Assembly (NCBI GenBank): GCA_964581175.1
Contig: CAZONI010000009.1
Coordinates: 21,038 to 85,037 of the forward strand
Length of the DNA stretch: 64,000 nt
DNA from: B46-G9 sp964581175
GTDB lineage: Bacteria; Desulfobacterota; DSM-4660; Desulfatiglandales; Desulfatiglandaceae
Reading direction: 5' to 3'
Shown here: positions 23,445 to 31,634 of the stretch, one piece after another
Numbering within the stretch: the first letter of the stretch is position 1
Layout: each line of letters begins with the position of its first letter
Translations under genes and position numbers: made by a program
Notes under the pieces: generated by a model
Told to the model about the DNA's origin: nothing
The model's input: only the letters and a program-made list of their open reading frames with translations
Databases searched by the model: none

Positions 23445-24044
23445 TCACCCGAGATATTTCTCGGGGTCCTGTGAAAAGGCCTGTTTACATCCCGGATTGC
23501 AGAAATAGTAAGTCTTACCTCTATACTCCAGGCTTGCAGCCGCGGCAGTTGGATCTACCGGCATGCTGCAAACCGGATCAACCGCCATGCTTATTCTTTC
23601 GCCCGAACCGCGACTGATAATCTTTGCTATTTCAGGGGTCAGCTTGCCTGTTACTCCGGTCCACTTGGATACCATGACGGTAATCAGGAATCCAACGGCG
23701 AGACCCGCCAGCCCGAATAGGACAGTACCACTCCTCGCCCCGACCCCGATCGCGTCATGCAATGAGGCGCCCGAAGCGGCGCCGATGATGAACCCCACAA
23801 TAGGAAGCAGATACACCACCGCCGCACTCTTCACGAACAGACCGGATCCGAGCTCCAGCGCCACTTGGTCACCGATCCGTGCTCCGATCTTGTTTGAAGC
23901 ACGGGTTATCATTCCGTTCCCGGTGCCGAATGCGTGGCAAGAGTGGGAGGCCCCGCAACTCTCGCACCCGACCCCTTTCTCGGTCATCACGTCTGCCATG
24001 CCATCGGCCCTTGTTTTCACTACGATGCCTTGCTCTTCCGACAT
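23445..24044 (-). CDS. RseC/MucC-family membrane protein fused to a C-terminal YHS domain
   Basis: 199 residues. The N-terminal part matches RseC/MucC: 'GIVVKTRADGMADVMTEKGV' with 'GCESCGASHSCHAFGTG' (Cys-rich), followed by two transmembrane helices ('AAVVYLLPIVGFIIGAASG' and 'VLFGLAGLAVGFLITVMVS'). Residues 155-199 are a YHS metal-binding domain: 'DPVCSMPVDPTAAA' and 'YRGKTYYFCNPGCKQAF'. RseC is tied to SoxR reduction and sigma-E control; YHS domains bind heavy metals or copper. The fusion plus a sigma-54 promoter and upstream palindrome suggest a metal-stress redox role. Confidence 0.8.
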   Translation of the reverse strand: MSEEQGIVVKTRADGMADVMTEKGVGCESCGASHSCHAFGTGNGMITRASNKIGARIGDQVALELGSGLFVKSAAVVYLLPIVGFIIGAASGASLHDAIGVGARSGTVLFGLAGLAVGFLITVMVSKWTGVTGKLTPEIAKIISRGSGERISMAVDPVCSMPVDPTAAAASLEYRGKTYYFCNPGCKQAFSQDPEKYLG

Positions 24045-24143
24045 GATCGACTCCTTCTGCTTCCACGACGGTCTTGTCGCCAGCGAGTGTTGGCAACATA
24101 CTGACCCTGTTTTTCATTCCGTACGCTCCCATCTTGATACATG

Positions 24144-24159
24144 AGCAAAATTCGCGCCA
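24144..24159 (-). promoter_or_regulatory. Sigma-54 promoter of the RseC-YHS gene
   Basis: TGGCGCGAATTTTGCT on the minus strand, with GG and GC separated by exactly 10 bases, close to the consensus TGGCACG-N4-TTGCT. It lies about 100 bases upstream of the ATG at 24044. Confidence 0.72.
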
Positions 24160-24255
24160 ACCAGGCAATTCATTTCTAACATAACGGAATAATAGCTTTA
24201 TTTGCCATTTCGTCAGGACTGGATATAGGGCTGCGCGCAGAATAGCGAGCGATTA

Positions 24256-24274
24256 TTGGATACTTTGTATCCAA
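24256..24274. promoter_or_regulatory. Candidate activator site A (TTGGATAC-TTT-GTATCCAA)
   Basis: A perfect palindrome with 8-base arms, centred 108 bases upstream of the GG of the sigma-54 promoter at 24144-24159. Similar palindromes stand at the same distance from two other sigma-54 promoters in the window. Confidence 0.68.
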
Positions 24275-24377
24275 GTCTTGGCCGATATGGGCAACATGTA
24301 TCCACCAGAACATCGCTCCGAGGACATCCCCGCAAAGGCGGATCACGTGGCCCTCAAACTCTCAAAGGGGGCTCAGG

Positions 24378-24480
24378 AAGGAAGCCTTTTCTGAAGTGAC
24401 TGGAGAGAGGGCACCGCTTTTTCGTGACTATCAGTGGGAGAATCCGAAGCTCGACGCAGCCGAGAATACGATCGGAGGAT
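24378..24480. repeat. Dispersed palindromic repeat, copy 3 (left half only)
   Basis: Carries AAGCCTTTTCTGAAGTGACTG and TTCGTGACTATCAGTGGGAG-like segments in part, plus a mutated inner hairpin (CTCGAC-GCA-GCCGAG), matching the left half of copies 1 and 2. It stops at the 3' end of the TrxR-like gene at 24480. The right arm is missing, so this is a truncated, decayed copy. Confidence 0.75.
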
Positions 24481-25379
24481 TACGCCTTCTTCGCATACGC
24501 AGCCGCCTCCAGACCAGCGACGCAGCCTTCTCCCACCGCTTTTGCCACCTGCCAGGGAGGACCGCATATGTCACCTGCCGCATACACGCCGGGAACGTTG
24601 GTTTCCTGCCTCTTGCCGGCAGCAATATATTTCATGGTTTCGCTGTCAGGTGCGACACCCAGATAGGCGGCCAGGTCTATGGCGCCCTTGGCGCCCAGCT
24701 CAATAAAGATGCCCGAAGCTTCTATACTGGTCCCGTCATCCAGGATTAAACCCTCTACTGATTCATTTCCCACGATCTCCCTGACCTTTCTCCCCTCGTG
24801 AATCTGAATGGCGCTCTCCTGCAGCTTTTCAGCCAGATAGTCCGCCACTTCCAGTGTTTCGCAGACCAGGTGCACTTCCTTTGCATAGAAAAGGAGGGTC
24901 AATGCCCCGGTTACTGCCGCACTTCCGTTGCCGATGACAGCTACCGACTCTCCCTTGTAGAAGCCCGCGTCGCAATCCACGCAATAGCTTACTCCCCTAC
25001 CCAGGAATGCCTTCTCGCCTTTGAGCCCCAGTTTATTGCGCGAGATGCCCATGGCAAAAACGAGGGCTTTGGCTTTCAGGATCCGGCTGCTTTCCACCTT
25101 CACGGTAAAATGCTCATCTTCCTTTCCGAGTTCCGTCACGTCCTCTTCCAGAAACCCGGCGCCGGATTCTTCTGCCTTGGCATGGGCTTGTCTCAAGAGA
25201 TCAGCTCCCGCCTCGCCCTCGATGCAGCAGAAGTTTTCTATGTGTGCGCGGTAGAGGCTGCTTTTCGGAAGCCTGCCCAGGACCAGGACCGAGACCTTCC
25301 GTCGGGCAGCATGAATCGCCGCCTGGAGTCCTGCCGGCCCTGACCCGAATATAATGACGTCAAAATGGTCTTGCTCCAT
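24480..25379 (-). CDS. Thioredoxin-reductase-like NAD(P)H flavoprotein
   Basis: 299 residues. FAD motif 'VIIFGSGPAGLQAAIHAARR', redox CxxC in 'VSYCVDCDAGFYKGESVAVI', NADPH motif 'VIGNGSAAVTGALTLLFYA' and C-terminal 'GVYAAGDICGPPWQVAKAVG'. The CVDC replaces the usual CATC/CAVC. Several thioredoxin-reductase signatures are loose: the GxGxxA of the NADPH domain reads GNGSAA. A dedicated partner other than thioredoxin is possible. Its 3' end meets the truncated repeat copy 3. fumC lies 209 bp upstream on the same strand. Confidence 0.8.
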   Translation of the reverse strand: MEQDHFDVIIFGSGPAGLQAAIHAARRKVSVLVLGRLPKSSLYRAHIENFCCIEGEAGADLLRQAHAKAEESGAGFLEEDVTELGKEDEHFTVKVESSRILKAKALVFAMGISRNKLGLKGEKAFLGRGVSYCVDCDAGFYKGESVAVIGNGSAAVTGALTLLFYAKEVHLVCETLEVADYLAEKLQESAIQIHEGRKVREIVGNESVEGLILDDGTSIEASGIFIELGAKGAIDLAAYLGVAPDSETMKYIAAGKRQETNVPGVYAAGDICGPPWQVAKAVGEGCVAGLEAAAYAKKA

Positions 25380-25588
25380 ATCTCTCTTCCTCCGCCTTTC
25401 CCATCTTCCTCGGTACCGTTAGATATACTTGCAGTGCAATGCTGCCCACAAGGCTGCTTCCGTAAAAATTTGGATTCACATTTTTTAATATATGAACTTG
25501 ACTCCACTGATTCAAGAGGCGGGCTATCAAAAAGACGCGGCGAGAGCGGGGAAACGGCTCTTGGAAAAGGCAGTTGCCATTCCTGGAG

Positions 25589-26974
25589 CTATCTGGAAGG
25601 GTGGACCATATCTTCAGGGCGTACCCACTGGTCGAACTCGTCTTCAGTAAGCAAGTCCTGTTCCAGGGCTACTTCCTTCAAGGTCTTTTCTTCTCTCCAT
25701 GCCCGGAGGGCGATCTCTGCCGCCTTGTCATATCCGATATGCGGGGCCAGTGCCGTCACAAGCATAAGAGAATTTTTCAGATGAAGCTCGATCTTTTTCC
25801 TGTTGGGCTCAATGCCTGCGACGGCGCGCTCACGGAAGGATTTGCTGGCGCCTGAAAGGAGATTGATGGACTGAAGGATATTGTAAGCAATCAGCGGCTT
25901 GAAAACATTCAGTTCGAAGTTTCCCTGGGATCCAGCCATGGTAATGGTAACGTCGTTTCCGAATACCTGGCAGGCGATCTGGGTCACCATCTCACACTGG
26001 GTGGGATTTATCTTCCCCGGCATGATGGAGCTGCCGGGTTCATTGGCGGGGAGGTTGATCTCCCCCAGGCCGCAACGGGGACCACTTGCAAGCCAGCGAA
26101 TATCATTTGCGATCTTCATCAGTGCCGCGGCCAGCATTTTCAATGAACCTGAAGCCTCTACCAGGGCGTCATGGGACGAAAGCCCTGAGAATTTGTTTCG
26201 AGCCACCTGAAAAGGATGACCGGTCATGGCACTTATCTCTGTTGCCATCATCCGGTCGAATCCTTCTCTGGTATTCAGGCCCGTCCCCACTGCGGTCCCG
26301 CCGATAGGCAACTCATAGAGGTGATTCAGGGAATTCCGTATCGCTTCGCTCGCCACTTTCACCTGCGCGGCGTACCCGGAAAATTCCTGGCCCAGGGTCA
26401 AAGGAGTGGCATCCTGCAGATGGGTCCGGCCGATCTTCACGATATCCCGAAACGCCTCAGCTTTTGCGGCCAGGGCCTTCTCCAGGGCTTCCAGTTCCGG
26501 CAGCAGATGCTCTTTGAGTGCAATGACCGCAGCGATATGCATGGAAGTGGGAATGGTATCATTGGTCGACTGGGCCATATTCACGTGGTCGTTGGGGTGA
26601 ACCGGGGATTTTGTGCCCATCTTCCCCCCGAGAAGTTCGATGGCGCGGTTGGCGATAACCTCGTTCACGTTCATGTTGAACTGGGTACCGCTCCCGCTCT
26701 GCCAGATGACCAGGGGAAAATGCTCGTCGAGCTTTCCGGAAATGACCTCATCCGCCGCCTTCTCAATGGTTGCAGCGATCTTTTCATCCAGTGCTTCGAA
26801 CGCCCTGTTTACCCGGGCTGCCGCCTTTTTTACAATCGCATGGGCACGGATAAACTCCCGGGGAAAAAATTCCCTGCCTATCTCAAAATTTTCCACAGCG
26901 CGTTGGGTCTGCGCCCCGAAATACTTGTCGTCAGGGACCAGTACCTCTCCGAGGGCATCCTTTTCTTTTCGCAT
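25589..26974 (-). CDS. fumC: Fumarate hydratase class II
   Basis: 461 residues of the fumarase/aspartase superfamily. 'SGSGTQFNMNVNEVIANRAI', 'HPNDHVNMAQSTNDTIPT' and the mobile loop 'GSSIMPGKINPTQCEMV' have the MPGKxNPTQCE form of fumarase; aspartase reads MPAKVNP. 'MAQSTND' has Ala-Gln where most FumC have Ser-Gln. It interconverts fumarate and malate in the cytosol. I start at the ATG at 26974, preceded by AAGGAG at nine bases, not at an upstream ATG at 27019. Confidence 0.9.
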   Translation of the reverse strand: MRKEKDALGEVLVPDDKYFGAQTQRAVENFEIGREFFPREFIRAHAIVKKAAARVNRAFEALDEKIAATIEKAADEVISGKLDEHFPLVIWQSGSGTQFNMNVNEVIANRAIELLGGKMGTKSPVHPNDHVNMAQSTNDTIPTSMHIAAVIALKEHLLPELEALEKALAAKAEAFRDIVKIGRTHLQDATPLTLGQEFSGYAAQVKVASEAIRNSLNHLYELPIGGTAVGTGLNTREGFDRMMATEISAMTGHPFQVARNKFSGLSSHDALVEASGSLKMLAAALMKIANDIRWLASGPRCGLGEINLPANEPGSSIMPGKINPTQCEMVTQIACQVFGNDVTITMAGSQGNFELNVFKPLIAYNILQSINLLSGASKSFRERAVAGIEPNRKKIELHLKNSLMLVTALAPHIGYDKAAEIALRAWREEKTLKEVALEQDLLTEDEFDQWVRPEDMVHPSR

Positions 26975-27154
26975 CCGACCATCTCCTTCCGGTAATAGAA
27001 GTTTCCTCTCCTGCTCCATGGCCTGCAGGAGGCCGCCTCCTGATATTCCGGTCGCCCGCCCGATCAGATAAACCTATTTTGGACAAGAGTAATTTCTGCT
27101 ATTGATACCATCATGCACGCCTTCCGTCAACAAATGTACTCCTGTCCTTTGTTC

Positions 27155-27436
27155 TTAGTGGCAGCAGGTGGGTCGGCCTGTTCCGAATTCCTCTTCGTTC
27201 GCCTTGCCGAGGCGGTCGAGAAAACGTCCCCACCAACCCTTGCGGGTGGTTTGGCTGTTCAGATATTTTTGAGGGTTGCCTTCAAATGCCTCCCGGCACG
27301 CGCGGGAACAAAACCAGAAACTGTGCCCATCATAAATACTCACCAGCTTTGTCTTTCCCGGAATTACGTCCATACCGCACACCGGATCTCTTTCCGCACG
27401 CTTTATTTCTTTGTTGGGTTCTGTGGATGTATTCAT
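27155..27436 (-). CDS. Small YHS-domain protein
   Basis: 93 residues, ATG at 27436 with AAGGAGG. The YHS core is 'ERDPVCGMDVIPGKTKLVSI' and 'FWFCSRACREAFEGNPQKYL'; the tail is basic and ends GRPTCCH, a possible extra metal site. YHS domains occur in heavy-metal proteins and bind copper or similar metals. The gene has both a sigma-54 promoter and the palindrome TGGATAC-AGA-GTATCCA upstream, like the RseC-YHS and zraP-like genes, so it is probably induced with them. Confidence 0.78.
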   Translation of the reverse strand: MNTSTEPNKEIKRAERDPVCGMDVIPGKTKLVSIYDGHSFWFCSRACREAFEGNPQKYLNSQTTRKGWWGRFLDRLGKANEEEFGTGRPTCCH

Positions 27437-27470
27437 GGGAGTGCCTCCTTCGTTTTTCTTTCTATAAGGA

Positions 27471-27486
27471 AGCAAAAAACATACCA
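27471..27486 (-). promoter_or_regulatory. Sigma-54 promoter of the YHS gene
   Basis: TGGTATGTTTTTTGCT on the minus strand, GG-N10-GC. It overlaps the palindrome-like TACCACATTGTAGCA at 27482-27496, related to operator sites 1 and 2. A sigma-70 reading through the same bases (TTAGAT-N17-TATGTT) is also possible, so the site may be used in two ways. Confidence 0.6.
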
Positions 27487-27496
27487 CATTGTAGCA
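27482..27496. promoter_or_regulatory. Third, degenerate copy of the TACCACA palindrome (site 3)
   Basis: TACCACATTGTAGCA differs from site 1 at two positions. It overlaps the -24 element of the YHS sigma-54 promoter, so binding there would be expected to block it. Confidence 0.4.
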
Positions 27497-27581
27497 CTGC
27501 ATCTAACATGCTCATTTCATTCATATGCTGGGTTTTTCCAAGGATGCGCTTGTTTTCCTACTCGGGCGCCGAGCATGGAAG

Positions 27582-27598
27582 TGGATACAGAGTATCCA
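27582..27598. promoter_or_regulatory. Candidate activator site B (TGGATAC-AGA-GTATCCA)
   Basis: A perfect palindrome with 7-base arms, centred about 106 bases upstream of the GG of the sigma-54 promoter at 27471-27486. Confidence 0.65.
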
Positions 27599-28119
27599 GA
27601 AACCGGCTATTCTTTCTTCTGTCTTTTCGCCGCTTCCATCCCGTCTCTGCTCTTCGAGTCCCTGAACTGCGCAAGCCCGATGGTCATATCCGTGTGCGCT
27701 GCAACAGGCTGGACAAGGGCTGATCCTAAAATGTCACCGGCGCAATCACCGGCGGGCCGATCGTCGCAACCGCATGAATCATATACTGCCCGAGATATTT
27801 GATCATATCCAGGGACAATATCCCCTGAATACCGATATTGACTTTCTCTTAAAGCACCATTTTTGGGCAGCAGTGCAATTGGATATTTCTATACATTCCA
27901 TTTCCTGTGGAGTAAAACTGCTTGACTGAGTGGCCTGTGGTCACCATATTTTTGGAGCAGATTGTCGAGGCTTCGGGACATGTTAAATGTGCTTTTTTCC
28001 GTTAATGCGCAGTGAAGTGTTCAATAACTGATTCAAGTGCATACATGTCGGGCCTCTTTTCTGAGTGACGGAAAGGAAGGCGCAAGCACTTCTCTTCTTT
28101 TTCGTCCCAAAACGCCACT

Positions 28120-29484
28120 GTGAAAACGTCAAAAGCAAAATCTCCATTTAAACTCAGGAATATCAGGCTGTTCATTGCCTTTCGGATATTTTTCAATTCC
28201 CGATTCTATTATCCTGTTTTCACCATCCTCTTCCTGGATTTTGGATTGTCACTGGAACAATTTGCAGTGCTCAATGCCTTTTGGGCCGCAACAATTGTCC
28301 TCCTGGAAGTCCCTTCCGGAGCCTTGGCCGACGTTATTGGGAGAAAGAACCTGCTTGTTGTCGCCGGCTCACTCATGGTGGCGGAGATAGCTCTTCTGTG
28401 CCTGGTTCCGCGTGGAAATGTTGAACTCCTCTTCGCTGTTTTCCTGTTAAACCGCATATTCAGCGGCGCCGCAGAAGCTGCCGCCAGCGGCACTGATGAA
28501 GCCCTCGCATACGATACACTGAAAAGGGAAGGTCTCGCGGGGGAATGGCCGCAGGTATTGGAAAAGCAGATGCGGCTGCAGTCCTTGTCCTTTATTGTGG
28601 TGACATCCCTGGGAGCAGCCGTATACGACCCCGAACTCATGCAACTGGCGGGTCAGTGGCTGGGGCTCAATGTGCACTTTACCCAGGCCGTGACCCTCCG
28701 ATTCCCCCTCTATCTGACCCTCGGTATGGCCATCCTGACTCTGTGCGCCTCTTTACGAATGCGGGAGATTCCCCTTCCGGGGGTTCACTATAGGGGCAAT
28801 TCTCCTGCCCGGGCTATCCAGCTGACTATGGACGCCGGGCGTTGGATCCTCAAAACACCATTTGCCCTGGTTGTCATACTCGGCGGCCTGCTTTTCGACA
28901 GCTGCATCCGCATGACAATCACACTCAGCAGTCAATACTATCGTGTCATTAATCTTCCGGAAGCCTCTTTTGGATTGATCGGGTCTGCTTTTGCCATCCT
29001 CGGCATATTTGTCCCACGTGCGGCACTAATGATGTCTCGAAGGAGGTCTCCTGCTTTCATTATGGCAATCATGGCGGGATTAACGCTTCTGGGGCTTTCA
29101 GGAATGTCATTCGTCTGGCCCCTTATCGGCCTGCTGCCGATGGCCCTGATCTGGATCGTCATGTATCTTCAGGTATTCTTCCAGAGCCATTACCTGAATC
29201 GTATCACGGCATCGCGACAGCGAGCCACAATCCTGAGTTTCAAAGGCCTCTCATTTAATCTCGCTTATGGCCTCATCGGCATTTTCTATTCGATACTGCT
29301 TGCTTTTCTCAGGAGCACTGAAAGTGGTTTAACGCAGCTTTCGCCAGGAATTGCATTTGAAAACCTGGTGTATAAGAGATCGCTCGTCTGGTTCCCCTGG
29401 TATTTCGTCGTAGGGGCAGGGTTATTTGTCCTTTGCGCCCGCTGGAAGATGAAAGGATTGGAGCAACACACGATCGCCGGATAA
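28120..29484 (+). CDS. Major facilitator superfamily transporter
   Basis: 454 residues with about 12 hydrophobic segments. The loop 2-3 signature 'GALADVIGRKNLLVVAGSLM' is the MFS motif A. A relatively long central loop separates the two halves ('KQMRLQSLSFIVVTSLGAAV' onward). The cargo is unknown; the fold group resembles drug or metabolite exporters. The GTG at 28120 is the only early start and has no clear ribosome site, so the true start is uncertain. It converges with the unknown protein gene to the right (10 bp apart). Confidence 0.8.
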   Translation: MKTSKAKSPFKLRNIRLFIAFRIFFNSRFYYPVFTILFLDFGLSLEQFAVLNAFWAATIVLLEVPSGALADVIGRKNLLVVAGSLMVAEIALLCLVPRGNVELLFAVFLLNRIFSGAAEAAASGTDEALAYDTLKREGLAGEWPQVLEKQMRLQSLSFIVVTSLGAAVYDPELMQLAGQWLGLNVHFTQAVTLRFPLYLTLGMAILTLCASLRMREIPLPGVHYRGNSPARAIQLTMDAGRWILKTPFALVVILGGLLFDSCIRMTITLSSQYYRVINLPEASFGLIGSAFAILGIFVPRAALMMSRRRSPAFIMAIMAGLTLLGLSGMSFVWPLIGLLPMALIWIVMYLQVFFQSHYLNRITASRQRATILSFKGLSFNLAYGLIGIFYSILLAFLRSTESGLTQLSPGIAFENLVYKRSLVWFPWYFVVGAGLFVLCARWKMKGLEQHTIAG

Positions 29485-29494
29485 CGTGCCGTGA

Positions 29495-30592
29495 TCAATT
29501 CTCCTCCACCTCCCTTTTCCCTGCCAGTCCAAGGGGAGCGAGAACTGCCTTTTCCATCGTCCTGGCCGTCCATTCCATATCGTTTTTCTCTTTTCCTCTC
29601 ATATAGATATCGCTGACCTCTCCGGCGAACCGTATCGCGGTGCTGCTCCCTCCGGATACGGCTCTCTCAACAGCCTCCCAGTCTCCCTCCTTCGCGAAAA
29701 CGTCAAAACCATCCACGATCTCGGGAAAGATCTCTCTTGTGAGGCTGCCGAGACAAGCAACATAAAAGCCCAGCATGCCTTGTTTTCGATTCTTCAGGAT
29801 ATATGGGAGCGTCCCATGTTCGTTCGTATCCGCCAGGAGGTCTTTGACACAACGGACAAAAAGCTCTATGGGGGTATGGGGAAACTGGGCGATAATCCGG
29901 CGCCAGATAGCCCGATCAAATGCACGATCGTCTATTTCCCCCAGTTCGTGATAGATGTATCTGTCCAGTTCCGCCTCGAGGATCCGGTCCAGGTGGGGGC
30001 GTAACGCTTGCAAATCATCCTCGATACCGTATTTTTCGAGGGCAAAACGAAGGGCTTGGCGTCCTGATTTTTTCACATAGAATATCTGGTCCCAGAAGAA
30101 GACCTTCGCGGCCGCCTTTCGAATAATTATGGAACCGTCCTGAGAAAGGGCGGGGATGGTCACCAGATCCCGGGCCAACTCGCGGCCCAGTATGCGTATG
30201 GGATGGTTTCCAATCCGCCTCTTTTCTTCCAGAACGGCCAGAAAAAAAGAGGGCTTCAGGCTGTGGACATATCCTGCCCCATAGTAGACTCCATGGGTTT
30301 CCAGGACATGATTGATTTGTTTTACATCCAGCGGGTCATATTCCCGCCCCGAAATGGTTATTGCCCTGAACTCTTCTTCGGTAAGGTCGTTCCAGGTTTC
30401 TTCCTGTCTTCCGATCCATTCGAGTACCTTGGATGATTCATCTTCCACCCATGGGTCAAGGCCGTTTTCCCACTTGTAGAGATCCCGTAACCGCATTGCC
30501 AGGCCGCAAATAGAATATAAGCCCGCATGGGAGGAATCCGAAATGCGGCAGTTGCGAATCACCTGTCGGGCGACACTGTCCAAGTCAAACAT
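29495..30592 (-). CDS. Conserved protein of unknown function
   Basis: 365 residues, soluble and mostly helical, with no signal peptide. Notable blocks are 'LAMRLRDLYKWENGLDPWVE', 'EETWNDLTEEEFRAITISGR', 'YGAGYVHSLKPSFFLAVLEE' and 'YILKNRKQGMLGFYVACLGS'. I do not recognise a catalytic motif. The pattern recalls an uncharacterised family seen in syntrophic deltaproteobacteria (Sfum_1244-like), but that is from memory and tentative. Start at 30592 with GGGAG five bases before; an ATG at 30604 is four codons earlier. No operon partner is evident. Confidence 0.65.
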   Translation of the reverse strand: MFDLDSVARQVIRNCRISDSSHAGLYSICGLAMRLRDLYKWENGLDPWVEDESSKVLEWIGRQEETWNDLTEEEFRAITISGREYDPLDVKQINHVLETHGVYYGAGYVHSLKPSFFLAVLEEKRRIGNHPIRILGRELARDLVTIPALSQDGSIIIRKAAAKVFFWDQIFYVKKSGRQALRFALEKYGIEDDLQALRPHLDRILEAELDRYIYHELGEIDDRAFDRAIWRRIIAQFPHTPIELFVRCVKDLLADTNEHGTLPYILKNRKQGMLGFYVACLGSLTREIFPEIVDGFDVFAKEGDWEAVERAVSGGSSTAIRFAGEVSDIYMRGKEKNDMEWTARTMEKAVLAPLGLAGKREVEEN

Positions 30593-30717
30593 GTCATCTC
30601 CCATTCATTTTTCTGCTCGCAGGATACACTTCTCATTCAGCCTTGTCGAGAATTAAGCCCGTCAAAAATCGGCATTTCCGGGAAAGCAGGGGAGAGAGAT
30701 GGGAGAGGAAATTGTGA

Positions 30718-31588
30718 ATCGGGTAGGAGGAGGGCTTACGCCCTCCGTCCTCCCACACCACCGTACGTACGGTTCCGTATACGGCGGTTCATGAGTTACA
30801 TTGAAACTGAAGGACCGAGTCAAGCAGTGACACGAGCCCTAGCCGATCAAAGAATCTCTTGGGAAACGCCTGGTTCATGTGCGAGGCGCCTGAATTCCAC
30901 CAGGGGCCTCTGCCATTGGTGGCCGATTCCCAGGCACGTTTTTCGTCGAGCCCTCTTTTCATCAAGCCTTTTGCCCTCGTAGACACACGCTTCCATTGCC
31001 GCCAGATGATGCAGCGAAGTCTGCGCCGTATCCACCCGTCCAGTTCCTCGAAAATGCCTTTCACTTCCGATAGACGGAAATAGTTTATCCATCCGCGAAG
31101 CTTCAAGGTCAGGTCCCCGATGAACTTGCCCAGGTTTCGTCCGCGGCCCTGCCGAAATGCTCTCTTGATGTCCATCCGCAGCTTTTTCACTGAGGACGGT
31201 GCCACCTTCAACCGCGGTCGCTTGTGCCATGTCATGCTGTATCCCAGGAATTTGCGCTTCCATGGGCGATCCACCGCGCTCTTTTCTCGGTTGATCTGAA
31301 GCCGCAACCGCTGGTTAAGAAACTTTTCGATCGAATCAAGCACCCTTTGTCCGGCCCGCTTGGATGCAACGTATACGTTTACATCATCCGCGTAACAACA
31401 AAATCGGTGCCCGCGTCTCTCAAGCTCCTTATCCAGATCGTCCAGCAGTATGTTGGACAACAACGGCGAGAGTGGCTTCCTTCAGATCCCACCTCGCGGT
31501 GGGCACCCTTGCCGTCCGGCTAACACTTCCCCCTGTCGGGCGTGTAGAGGACTTGCACCTCCAAGTGGGTGCGCCCTGCCGGGCGCAC
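30718..31588 (-). mobile_element. Group IIC intron with large internal deletion
   Basis: The 5' end (31588) reads GTGCGCCCGGCAGGGCGCAC, the GUGYG start and first stem of bacterial group II ribozymes. It is followed by domain I motifs such as GTTAGCC, GCAAGGGTG and GATCTGAAGGAAGC that match class IIC introns. Sequence then jumps straight into the C-terminal half of the intron reverse transcriptase. The 3' end carries a domain V-like hairpin (CCGCCGTATACGG...CCGTACGTACGGTGG) and a domain VI-like hairpin ending CCTACCCGAT near 30718. The 5' exon is the T-tract of the zraP terminator, the classic IIC target. Most of domain I to IV and half of the protein gene are lost, so it cannot move by itself. 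Confidence 0.82.
30789..31475 (-). pseudogene. Group II intron reverse transcriptase/maturase, C-terminal remnant
   Basis: The frame begins abruptly at 'PLSPLLSNILLDDLDKELE', the block that follows the GTPQG motif in intact enzymes, and continues through the catalytic 'RFCCYADDVNVYVASKRAGQ' to the maturase and thumb region ('INREKSAVDRPWKRKFLGYS' and 'LKLRGWINYFRLSEVKGIFE'). About the first half (RT0-RT4) is missing; upstream in frame is a TGA inside ribozyme sequence. The catalytic YADD is intact but the fragment is not expected to be active. Confidence 0.85.
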
Positions 31589-31620
31589 AAAAAAAAAGGG
31601 GCGGAGCTGTTTTCCGCCCC
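31589..31620 (-). terminator. Rho-independent terminator of the zraP-like gene
   Basis: On the minus strand, GGGGCGGA-aaacagc-TCCGCCCC forms an 8-bp perfect stem (31620-31598), followed by nine Ts (31597-31589). The ZraP-like stop codon is 15 bases upstream. The group IIC intron begins at the base right after the T run. Confidence 0.9.
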
Positions 31621-31634
31621 TTTCAGCATAGTTG

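Larger units (their letters stand above)
24045..24479. other. Intergenic region with sigma-54 promoter, activator palindrome and repeat
   Basis: 435 bases holding, from left to right, the sigma-54 promoter of the RseC-YHS gene, the palindrome TTGGATAC-TTT-GTATCCAA and repeat copy 3. A short stretch (24296-24302) repeats the half-site GTATCCA. Confidence 0.7.
27437..28119. other. Intergenic region upstream of the YHS gene
   Basis: 683 bases with the YHS promoter elements on the left. Near 27720-27850 on the minus strand is a short frame (about 35 codons, ending at a TAG near 27735) reading 'MIKYLGQYMIHAVATIGPPV' then 'IAPVTF'. It looks like the tail of a membrane protein but follows a stop directly, so it may be a remnant. 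The rest shows nothing I recognise. Confidence 0.4.

Noticed and set aside
25589..26974. Aspartate ammonia-lyase instead of fumarase
   Set aside because: The mobile loop reads MPGKINPTQCE, as in fumarase; aspartase has MPAKVNP.
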